From positions 1-5,642 of the forward strand of contig JABSQL010000020.1 of assembly GCA_013215865.1 (NCBI GenBank): 5,642 nt of DNA, read 5' to 3'. The translations under genes and the position numbers were made by a program. Under the pieces are notes generated by a model. The model had not been told where the DNA came from. It did no database searches and saw nothing but the letters and a program-made list of their open reading frames with translations. This document shows, piece by piece, positions 1-5,642 of the stretch. Source of the stretch: Candidatus Margulisiibacteriota bacterium (GTDB lineage: Bacteria; Margulisbacteria; Marinamargulisbacteria; DT-59). Every line of letters begins with the position of its first letter. Positions within the stretch are counted from its first letter, which is position 1.

Positions 1-363
1 ACCACCCACTACATCGAAGAAGCCGAAGACATGGCGGATAGAATTGGTATCATTAATTCTGGAAAAATCATCCATGTTGAAGAAACATCCCAACTCATGC
101 ACACTTTAGGCAAAAAACACATCGTTTTTGAACTCACCAAACCCTTTAATATCATCCCGGATACATTGGCGCCTTTTCACTTAAAACAAGATGGCAACTC
201 CTTGGAATATGTGTATGAATCGAAAAATGAGTCCAATCACATCAATACCCTTCTTGACATATTCAAATCTGAAAACATAACCATCAAAGACATCTATACC
301 AAACAAAGCTCTTTAGAAGAAATTTTTGTGGAAATGCTACAACCCAAAATGACAGAAAAGTGA
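1..363 (+). CDS. ABC-2 exporter ATP-binding subunit, C-terminal part (5' end outside window)
   Basis: This is the last 120 residues of an ABC transporter ATPase that energises export through an ABC-2 membrane partner at the inner face of the cytoplasmic membrane. The frame is open from base 1, so the gene begins upstream. The first residues read TTHYIEEAEDMADRIGIINS, which contains the H-loop (switch) histidine at bases 7-9 and the usual 'EEAE..ADRIG.I..G.I' segment after it. Walker A, the signature motif and Walker B would lie upstream and cannot be checked. The remaining ~90 residues form the C-terminal extension typical of the YadG/NodI/DrrA group, ending in 'SLEEIFVEML', a common ending there. 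An internal ATG at base 31 is not the true start, because conserved H-loop sequence precedes it in frame. The substrate is unknown. Its permease partner is very probably the gene at 1479-2240, from which it is separated by a Fic gene. Confidence 0.93.
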   Translation, partial: TTHYIEEAEDMADRIGIINSGKIIHVEETSQLMHTLGKKHIVFELTKPFNIIPDTLAPFHLKQDGNSLEYVYESKNESNHINTLLDIFKSENITIKDIYTKQSSLEEIFVEMLQPKMTEK

Positions 364-393
364 AAGAAAAACGAAAGAATAGCGAAAGAATAG
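350..393 (+). repeat. 11-bp tandem repeat array before the Fic gene, candidate operator
   Basis: Two perfect head-to-tail copies of cgaaagaatag lie at 372-382 and 383-393. Two degenerate copies in the same 11-bp register precede them: tgaaagaaaaa at 361-371 and tgacagaaaag at 350-360, each matching 8 of 11 bases. The array covers the last codons and the stop codon of the ATPase gene and ends 12 bases before the Fic ATG. A spacing of about one helical turn puts all copies on one face of the DNA, as expected for cooperative binding by a small regulator. I infer that the winged helix at the C-terminus of the Fic protein may bind here. The repeats themselves are seen directly; the function is not. 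Confidence 0.6.
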
Positions 394-405
394 TATACTG
401 GGAGC

Positions 406-1458
406 ATGGATAAAGAGTATGCCCCGCACTATAATCTTTCGAATGAGATTTTAAAACAGCTCACTGAGATCTCCTCAATGGAGGGCCAGCTGAAAGCAAC
501 CAAGACCTCCACAAGCAATCGACAGGAAATTTCTTACCTGGCAAATATAGATTCGGTTCACTTCTCAACAAAACTTGAAGGCAACATGCTCACCCATAAG
601 CAAGTCACAGAACTTCTCAGTGGCAAATCGACACCCGTTAAATCACAGCGGGATTTAAAAGAGATTGTCAATTATGCAAAGGCTCGGTCTGTTTTATTTG
701 ACAAGGCCACCCAAAATAACACCCTTAGCAAAGCCCTCATTTTGAAGGTTCACCATATACTCATGAACCGTATTGTTTCAGGCAAGCTCAAAGGATATTT
801 CCGAGACTCTCAAAATGTCATAAAAGACGCGAAATCTAGAAAGATTGTATACCTACCTCCTGAGGCACCTGATGTAGGACCTCTAATGAAACGCCTCATA
901 CGATGGGTTCAGAAAAGCCTTCTATGTGACCTTTCCCCTTACATTGTTGCGGCTATTTTTCATTATGCATTTGTCACCATCCATCCGTTTATGGATGGAA
1001 ATGGCCGCACTGCAAGACTTCTTTCAAGTTATATTTTATTGTCAAATAACATTTACCTTCCTGAATACGCCTCTTTGGAAAAACAACATGAAAACCATCG
1101 ACGTGACTATTACCATCAATTAAGGCAACGCCAATCTCATACCTATTATGATATTCCTAAAGATATAGACCTGACTTCTTGGATCTCATACTTTCTAACA
1201 TCTTTACACGCTGCTTACGAGGAAGGTCTTGCAAAGTTGGGCGTTCATGTAACCCCTGAAACCATCCATCTTGACCATCGGCTAGAAAAGGCTCTAAGCT
1301 TGTTCAAGAAACACCGCCAACTTAAAGCCTCAGAATACGAAGTCCTTATGGGATTGGGGCGTACGCAAGCAGTGAATGATTTAAACCAGCTCATCAAAAA
1401 AAATCTGGTTTCAAGAATAGGGGGTGGGCGGTCTTCGGTATATAAACTAAATACCTGA
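406..1458 (+). CDS. Fic family protein AMP-transferase with N-terminal inhibitory motif and C-terminal winged helix
   Basis: A 350-residue Fic enzyme, expected to transfer AMP from ATP to a hydroxyl group on a target protein in the cytoplasm. Residues ~5-90 resemble the Fic N-terminal domain and contain STKLEG (Ser54-x3-Glu58-Gly59), the inhibitory motif of class II Fic proteins, in which the glutamate blocks productive ATP binding. The flap is near residues 130-152 (ending IVYLPP). The active site is [12 protein letters not shown] at residues 193-204. His193 is the catalytic base, Asp197 the metal ligand, and Arg201 and Arg204 contact phosphate; all are intact. Residues ~288-349 look like a winged helix-turn-helix. 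The ATG at 406 is the first possible start because an in-frame TAG lies at 391. The GGGAG at 400-404 is only one base from the ATG, which is unusually close. The gene lies between the two subunits of an ABC exporter and may be autoregulated through the upstream 11-bp repeats. The target protein cannot be predicted, and a role as toxin or as housekeeping regulator cannot be told apart here. Confidence 0.95.
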   Translation: MDKEYAPHYNLSNEILKQLTEISSMEGQLKATKTSTSNRQEISYLANIDSVHFSTKLEGNMLTHKQVTELLSGKSTPVKSQRDLKEIVNYAKARSVLFDKATQNNTLSKALILKVHHILMNRIVSGKLKGYFRDSQNVIKDAKSRKIVYLPPEAPDVGPLMKRLIRWVQKSLLCDLSPYIVAAIFHYAFVTIHPFMDGNGRTARLLSSYILLSNNIYLPEYASLEKQHENHRRDYYHQLRQRQSHTYYDIPKDIDLTSWISYFLTSLHAAYEEGLAKLGVHVTPETIHLDHRLEKALSLFKKHRQLKASEYEVLMGLGRTQAVNDLNQLIKKNLVSRIGGGRSSVYKLNT

Positions 1459-1465
1459 GGTTTTC

Positions 1466-1472
1466 AAAGGAG
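1466..1472 (+). promoter_or_regulatory. Strong ribosome binding site that decides the TTG start of the permease
   Basis: The heptamer aaaggag sits 6 bases before the TTG at 1479. It lies just after the Fic stop codon (1456-1458), so the permease has its own ribosome binding site rather than depending on coupling to Fic. It fixes the TTG at 1479 as the start, since the protein from there begins with the expected cytosolic helix of an ABC-2 permease. Confidence 0.8.
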
Positions 1473-1478
1473 ATTCAA

Positions 1479-2240
1479 TTGAACTTTCGTGCTATTAAAA
1501 CAATTTATGTTTTTGAAATGACAAGAATGTGGCGTACCCTTGGGCAAAGTATTGCCTCGCCCATCATGTCTACCGCCCTCTATTTCGTGGTTTTTGGGTC
1601 TGCCATTGGGTCTCACATTGAGACCATTGACGGCATAAGCTATGCGTCGTTTATTGTACCCGGCCTGATCATGCTATCTGTGTTGACCCACAGTATTTCC
1701 AATGCCTCATTTGGGATTTATTTTCCCAGATTTACGGGAACCATTTATGAAGTACTGTCTGCCCCCATTTCTTACAAGGACATTGTTTGTGGATATGTGG
1801 GTGCCGCCGCTTCCAAATCTCTTTTACTGGGATCACTTATCCTGGCAACATCTTACTTTTTTGTACCCGTACACATTCAAAACCCTCTCATGATGGGATT
1901 TTTCCTCATTTTAACCTGTATTACATTTAGCCTTTTGGGATTTATCATTGGCGTTTGGGCTGACAACTTTGAACAACTCCAATTGATTCCTCTTTTGGTG
2001 ATTACTCCCCTTGTATTTTTAGGGGGCAGTTTTTACACCATCGATATGCTCCCTCCTATTTGGCAAAAAATATCCCTTTTTAATCCTGTTTTATATTTAA
2101 TTAGCGGGTTTCGATGGAGTTTTTATGGGAGCGGAGATGTTACTTTATCTGTGAGCTTTGTCATGATCGGGGTCTTTTTGGCCATCAGCCTCTTTATCAT
2201 TCGTTGGATATTCAAAACGGGATTCCGATTTAAATCTTAG
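1479..2240 (+). CDS. ABC-2 type exporter permease subunit (YadH-like)
   Basis: A 253-residue integral membrane protein forming the transport channel of an ABC-2 exporter in the cytoplasmic membrane, the usual size for this family. Six hydrophobic segments can be picked out at about residues 22-42, 56-76, 107-129, 138-160, 167-188 and 224-245. An amphipathic N-terminal stretch (residues 1-20) resembles the coupling or elbow helix. The strongest family mark is residues 182-213, containing '[15 protein letters not shown]' and then '[13 protein letters not shown]'. This is the conserved segment before the last membrane helix in YadH and NodJ-type permeases. Translation starts at TTG, supported by a strong Shine-Dalgarno 6 bases upstream. 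The expected ATPase is at 1-363, on the far side of the Fic gene. The substrate is unknown; relatives export lipids, polysaccharides or drugs. No clear hairpin terminator follows it. Confidence 0.93.
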   Translation: MNFRAIKTIYVFEMTRMWRTLGQSIASPIMSTALYFVVFGSAIGSHIETIDGISYASFIVPGLIMLSVLTHSISNASFGIYFPRFTGTIYEVLSAPISYKDIVCGYVGAAASKSLLLGSLILATSYFFVPVHIQNPLMMGFFLILTCITFSLLGFIIGVWADNFEQLQLIPLLVITPLVFLGGSFYTIDMLPPIWQKISLFNPVLYLISGFRWSFYGSGDVTLSVSFVMIGVFLAISLFIIRWIFKTGFRFKS

Positions 2241-2288
2241 AATATACCTGTTAGACGATGACCCATTCCAATTAACATAATTTTATGC

Positions 2289-2301
2289 AATAATCATTAT
2301 T
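2289..2301 (+). repeat. 13-bp palindrome abutting a promoter, candidate operator
   Basis: The sequence aataatcattatt is a perfect inverted repeat of 6-bp arms around one central base. It ends directly before the TG of the extended -10 element, inside the spacer where RNA polymerase would sit. A dimeric regulator binding here would repress. The sequence is all A/T except for the centre, so chance occurrence in AT-rich DNA is a real alternative. Confidence 0.3.
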
Positions 2302-2310
2302 TGATATAAT
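2302..2310 (+). promoter_or_regulatory. Extended -10 promoter for the large orphan gene
   Basis: The string tgatataat is a perfect extended -10 element: TG, one base, then consensus TATAAT at 2305-2310. At 17-bp spacing the -35 position (2282-2287) reads tttatg, a poor match to TTGACA, which is typical when an extended -10 compensates. Transcription would begin near 2317. That leaves a leader of about 20 bases with the ribosome binding site at 2328-2334. The promoter lies in the only real intergenic gap of the window and separates the exporter operon from the downstream two-gene unit. Confidence 0.65.
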
Positions 2311-2327
2311 TTTGATAAAGAGTATCT

Positions 2328-2334
2328 GGGAGGA
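2328..2334 (+). promoter_or_regulatory. Ribosome binding site deciding the TTG start at 2339
   Basis: The heptamer gggagga is close to the ideal Shine-Dalgarno and lies 4 bases before the TTG at 2339 (5 bases from the last G). No such site precedes the other in-frame TTG at 2312, which would also lie upstream of the predicted transcription start. Confidence 0.75.
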
Positions 2335-2338
2335 AACT

Positions 2339-5300
2339 TTGAAAACACATTCACAAAATAGAAAAATTGTTAGTCTAGATAGTTTTTATTCTCACTCTCT
2401 TATTTGGAAGGACGGGAGACGGCCTCCGCTAACGAATTATCATGGGAAGAGAGGCCGTAAAAATAAGCCTGTTACTAATCAATCGGGGAATATTCTTAAA
2501 TCAAAAAAACCAGCGGGACCAAAACAACATAAACGAGTGCGTCTTGTGGTACACATTGAAATGAAGGATTCTCTGTTATTCAATAAGGAAGCGATTAACA
2601 TATTTCGTCTTAGAAGTATGTTTAACATGACAAACGATACCTCACATCTTGCAGAAATTGATAGGATAGCTGGATCCTATAACAATCAAAGTCCTCCTGT
2701 TCTGTACCAATGTGTCATAGACATACTTAGATATGAGGCATTATTAGATGCTAGAACCAAAGGTATTGATATCAGTCCTTTTTTGAAAAAATCTCCTCTG
2801 AAGATTGATGTTTCATTCATTATCTGTCAATTCGAGAGAATTACAAAAACACCCATGGACAATTTCAGAATATTAGCACGAGAGCGATTGGTACCCTTAC
2901 TAAGGGAAATAGAAAATAATCAAGATCAAAAATTCAGTGAAATAGATCGGGTTTATTATTCTAATATACTTCTTCTTGTGTCAGAAGTTGCTATAAAAAG
3001 CTATCCAGAATTGATTTTTCCCTTTTGGGTCGTTCTTAGTCGGTTAGTAGATATTGCAGCTCATCATCCACTTTTTCCTACAAAAGACTACGCAAATCAG
3101 GGGTTAAGGATGCTTGAAAAAATGATTAATCCCACGTTACATCGTGATACCCTTGTTGTCTACCAAGATCCAAATTCCTATCAAAAAAAGGCGCTTAGAC
3201 AGGACGCTTTGGAATTTTTTAGCAAACATTTTGTAAGTGAAGTGCGAACGAGTCCAGCAACTATATTGAACGATTGGCTAGATAACAAATCAAGAAAAGA
3301 AGAATTGGATCATTTTTATAATAGCAGTTACTTCCGGTTGGATGACTGGAATGGCTTTCGAAATTGGCCCTCTATGGCATTTCTGTACTCAAACAAAATT
3401 CCTGTTCATAGTGACCCTCGTAGACGGTTTACAGAATTTTTATTTACATTCGCTAAATACATCCTAAGCGAATCTCATGCACACCCTAAAGCTCTAGAGA
3501 CCTTTGCAGCCATTTTTAAAGAAATAAAAAAACCGCTCTTGTTTGAAGGAGATTGCCTTTCAATATCCAATAAATTTTCAAACCTAAATTGGCACCTATT
3601 TGTTTATCATGAAAAAGAAATGGCTATATTGACGCAAAGTGAACAGGTACACTTGAATACAGATTTTTTTGTGCAAGCCACAATTAATTCTTCGGGGAAA
3701 AATATTCGGCTTAAAAAATTCAATCCAGAGGATAGTGACACTCTTTTTGATGCGGTTCTATCTCTCACTCACCATGTTCAAAAATCAACTAGGGGTTACG
3801 ATAGAGAACATGAAACCCTTAAACTGTTAACCCGATGTCGATCTACTCAAAAAGTCATTGACCCCGAGGAGAGTAAAAACACGATGATGGACGATGTACC
3901 AAATTTAGAAGACATGACCGATATACAGTTAATAAGTGCATTTGAAAAAATCATTGCAAGCCATCTTCCTAGGGCCTCTACACAATATGATCAAGAATTT
4001 CATCAAGATGTCGCCTATATTTTAACAAGTTGCTTCACCTCCCCTCATTTACCCATGTTGACTTTCAGATTAAAATACATTGAATATTTGCGTCAAGATC
4101 CAGATAAATCGAGCTTTTTAATTGATCTCATGTACAAAAGAAGCGATACAGTAAAGCGTCTCCCACTAAATACCACGCTAGCTTATGAAGAAATGGATAC
4201 CGTCATTACTCATTCAAGTATAGATAACATATGTAAAGCTGTGTTCCTGGACAAAGATGATCTAACCGATTTGATTGCAACAGATTTATCATGCCCTATG
4301 AGAGCTGTGTATGAACAGCTTGGGACACTGTGCAAAAGAATTGAGCATGATCTGCTGGAAATCTTCAATAGTCTAAAATCCGAATGTTCAAGTAAACATG
4401 GAGAACTTGAACGTGACCCCATATACAACCCTTTTGATTTGGTGGTATACGACTTTATCATCACTTGTTGTGAACTGATTGTCGCGAGGTTGTTAGAAGA
4501 ACTTCATTTAAAGCATGACACTATCCCCCTTAAAGAACTTTTGATTTTCGAAATTCTAAAAGAATTTTCTGAAACGATAGATGATAAACATATAGACTAT
4601 TCTCCCTTTTCATTTTTTGAGGTTCCAGACCCAATCGAATTGATTACCCAAACCCTAAAAAGATTAGAAGATAGCGACCTTCCTCTTCCAAATTTATCTA
4701 AAGCCATCTTATGCAACGAATTATCCATAAACCTCATTGAGAAGTGTTCATTACACGGTGTCAATTATGATTTTAGCAGACCCTATACAAATCGCAATTT
4801 ATATCTCACAACATTTGATTCAGCGTTTATTGTGTTAGAAAATTTGACAATTGCGAAACAACACCTTAGGCCTTTAATGTATTTTCTTGATGAACCTCCA
4901 AGCGATTCTAAAGACGAAGTCAGTGAGAGAATAATCATGCCTAGATCACACCCTTTTCCAAAAACTCTTAGCATTCGTGAAGCGATTAGATTACCCAAAC
5001 ATAGGATTATAGAATGCTCTCTTTCTATAGGAGGGGAAGTGGACCCTATTGTGGATATTGAATATAGAGATATCTATGTCATCATTTATACAGCGTCGAA
5101 AAGGACAATCAAAGTACAGGCACTGACACAAAATCTTTCTTACGATCACAGCAACCCTGCACTAACAGGCATTTTATATGAAGATACACCCGTTGTAACT
5201 TTTGAAGAAAAGGACGCAGATGCGAATGATGACACGAAGGACACAGATGCGACTCTTGGTCATTCTAAGATACAAAGAAACAATATGCAAGGTCAAAATA

Positions 5301-5398
5301 TCAGAGTTGTTTTACCCACTATCACTGTTTCTTCAGACGATATAATCCGGTTTTTTAGGGGGAAATTGAATACAGATGAGGAGATGACATCATGTTAA
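2339..5398 (+). CDS. Large protein of unknown function (1019 residues, no recognised domain)
   Basis: I do not recognise this protein. It starts at TTG 2339; an in-frame TTG at 2312 would add nine residues but sits upstream of the likely transcription start. There is no signal peptide and no convincing membrane helix, so it looks cytosolic or secreted without a Sec signal. Residues ~26-70 are strongly basic, with clusters KRGRKNK (37-43) and KSKK...KQHKRVR (54-68). Residues ~75-850 read as mostly amphipathic helices with little low complexity. About 870-955 looks richer in strands (for example 'DIYVIIYTASKRTIKVQAL'). A short acidic linker (956-970) precedes the C-terminal ~45 residues. No Walker A, HExxH, nuclease or Fic motif is visible. 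It has its own promoter and overlaps the next gene by 7 bases, so the two proteins are probably made in a set ratio. Sampled lines inside it are more AT-rich than the exporter genes. A structural, effector or scaffold protein is possible; none is shown. Confidence 0.85.
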   Translation: MKTHSQNRKIVSLDSFYSHSLIWKDGRRPPLTNYHGKRGRKNKPVTNQSGNILKSKKPAGPKQHKRVRLVVHIEMKDSLLFNKEAINIFRLRSMFNMTNDTSHLAEIDRIAGSYNNQSPPVLYQCVIDILRYEALLDARTKGIDISPFLKKSPLKIDVSFIICQFERITKTPMDNFRILARERLVPLLREIENNQDQKFSEIDRVYYSNILLLVSEVAIKSYPELIFPFWVVLSRLVDIAAHHPLFPTKDYANQGLRMLEKMINPTLHRDTLVVYQDPNSYQKKALRQDALEFFSKHFVSEVRTSPATILNDWLDNKSRKEELDHFYNSSYFRLDDWNGFRNWPSMAFLYSNKIPVHSDPRRRFTEFLFTFAKYILSESHAHPKALETFAAIFKEIKKPLLFEGDCLSISNKFSNLNWHLFVYHEKEMAILTQSEQVHLNTDFFVQATINSSGKNIRLKKFNPEDSDTLFDAVLSLTHHVQKSTRGYDREHETLKLLTRCRSTQKVIDPEESKNTMMDDVPNLEDMTDIQLISAFEKIIASHLPRASTQYDQEFHQDVAYILTSCFTSPHLPMLTFRLKYIEYLRQDPDKSSFLIDLMYKRSDTVKRLPLNTTLAYEEMDTVITHSSIDNICKAVFLDKDDLTDLIATDLSCPMRAVYEQLGTLCKRIEHDLLEIFNSLKSECSSKHGELERDPIYNPFDLVVYDFIITCCELIVARLLEELHLKHDTIPLKELLIFEILKEFSETIDDKHIDYSPFSFFEVPDPIELITQTLKRLEDSDLPLPNLSKAILCNELSINLIEKCSLHGVNYDFSRPYTNRNLYLTTFDSAFIVLENLTIAKQHLRPLMYFLDEPPSDSKDEVSERIIMPRSHPFPKTLSIREAIRLPKHRIIECSLSIGGEVDPIVDIEYRDIYVIIYTASKRTIKVQALTQNLSYDHSNPALTGILYEDTPVVTFEEKDADANDDTKDTDATLGHSKIQRNNMQGQNIRVVLPTITVSSDDIIRFFRGKLNTDEEMTSC
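5212..5252 (+). repeat. Imperfect in-frame direct repeat (14 bp at 27-bp offset) in the acidic linker
   Basis: The 14-mer ggacgcagatgcga at 5212-5225 recurs at 5239-5252 as ggacacagatgcga, a match of 13 of 14 bases. The offset is 27 bases, exactly nine codons. At protein level this gives KDADANDDT followed by KDTDATLGH, an acidic linker. It probably arose by slippage or a small duplication and marks a length-variable hinge. Confidence 0.5.
5378..5383 (+). promoter_or_regulatory. Ribosome binding site of the overlapping downstream gene
   Basis: The hexamer gaggag lies inside the end of the large orphan gene, 8 bases before the ATG at 5392. This is good spacing. With the 7-base overlap of the two reading frames it points to translational coupling. 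Confidence 0.75.
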
Positions 5399-5642
5399 CC
5401 ATTCACTTTAAAATTATCTCAGCTGCAGAAGATACCGACGGAAAAATGGACGTGGATGATGGAATGGCAATTAACCCACAGTTTAACTCATTTGGTGGTG
5501 ATCCACATTTATCAGCAAACTGTTTCCCTCCTTCTACATCTTCTATTCGTGGACCCTTAGCAGATTTGAACTTGGGAAGCGCTCCAGACCAATCAGCTAT
5601 TGTAAGTAATTGGATTGCTGGTTTTCCAAATTTATCAGAAAA
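5392..5642 (+). CDS. Unknown protein, N-terminal 83 residues (3' end outside window)
   Basis: An open frame begins at ATG 5392 and runs without a stop to the end of the window, giving 83 full codons and a partial one. The start is well supported: a gaggag ribosome binding site 8 bases upstream, and a 7-base overlap with the preceding stop (atgttaa). It is too short to give an ORF of the usual minimum length with a stop, so it is easy to miss. The protein begins MLTIHFKIISAAEDTDGKMD and is low in Lys and Arg but rich in Ser, Pro, Asn, Gly and Asp, for example 'NCFPPSTSSIRGPLADLNLGSAPD'. There is no signal peptide or membrane helix in the visible part. I do not recognise the family. It probably works with the 1019-residue protein, since the two are coupled. 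Confidence 0.75.
   Translation, partial: MLTIHFKIISAAEDTDGKMDVDDGMAINPQFNSFGGDPHLSANCFPPSTSSIRGPLADLNLGSAPDQSAIVSNWIAGFPNLSE

Noticed and set aside
926..1123. Alternative + strand open frame inside the Fic gene, and a similar one at 1702-1893 inside the permease gene.
   Set aside because: Both overlap genes whose frames are fixed by strong family motifs; neither has its own ribosome binding site.
2227..2236. Perfect 10-bp palindrome gatttaaatc at the end of the permease gene.
   Set aside because: It lies in the last codons of a conserved coding sequence, is AT-rich, and has no associated promoter; probably chance.
2249..2284. Possible terminator after the permease: tgtta at 2249-2253 pairs with taaca at 2273-2277, followed by a short T run.
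   Set aside because: The stem is only five AT-rich base pairs with a 19-base loop and the T run is only four bases; too weak to call an intrinsic terminator.
4210..4998. Open frames on the minus strand at 4210-4464 and 4783-4998.
   Set aside because: They lie entirely inside the large + strand gene, lack ribosome binding sites, and encode low-quality sequence; shadows of the real gene.
5360..5395. Acidic C-terminus (TDEEMTSC) of the large orphan protein as a type IV secretion E-block-like signal.
   Set aside because: Only three acidic residues in a row, at the wrong distance for known E-blocks, and no secretion genes in view.
5425..5463. EF-hand-like or dockerin-like calcium loop in the partial downstream protein (AEDTDGKMDVDD, residues 12-23).
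   Set aside because: The first loop position is Ala rather than Asp and there is no second copy or flanking helix pattern; similarity is too slight to name a domain.

Overview
The window comes from a low-GC, probably Gram-negative bacterium. The first half carries an ABC-2 exporter of the YadG/YadH type, and the wording of its ATPase and permease looks proteobacterial. A host-associated alphaproteobacterium (Holosporales- or Rickettsiales-like) is my tentative guess. It rests on protein style and base composition, not on a marker gene. Every supported gene is on the + strand. No rRNA, tRNA, CRISPR array, insertion sequence or phage integration site is visible, and no gene-free stretch exceeds about 100 bases.

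Region 1 (1-2240) is an exporter operon with a guest. It opens inside the 3' end of an ABC ATPase gene (1-363). The partner permease (1479-2240, TTG start, strong Shine-Dalgarno) comes only after a complete Fic-family AMP-transferase gene (406-1458). The Fic protein has the full catalytic motif, an N-terminal inhibitory motif and a C-terminal winged helix. An array of 11-bp repeats (350-393; two perfect and two degenerate copies) lies directly before the Fic start and is a candidate operator. ATPase and permease genes of this family normally sit side by side, so the Fic gene looks like a later insertion into the operon.

Region 2 (2241-2338) is a short intergenic stretch with a near-ideal extended -10 promoter (2302-2310). 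A 13-bp palindrome abuts it upstream, and a strong ribosome binding site lies downstream. The promoter placement favours a TTG start at 2339 over an in-frame TTG at 2312.

Region 3 (2339-5642) is a two-gene unit of unknown function. A 1019-residue, mostly helical, apparently soluble protein with a basic N-terminal region is followed by a second gene that overlaps it by 7 bases and has its own Shine-Dalgarno inside the upstream coding sequence. The second gene runs off the window. Neither protein matches a family I can name. This pair is the part most likely to be undescribed; the exporter operon with its embedded Fic gene is the best-understood part.
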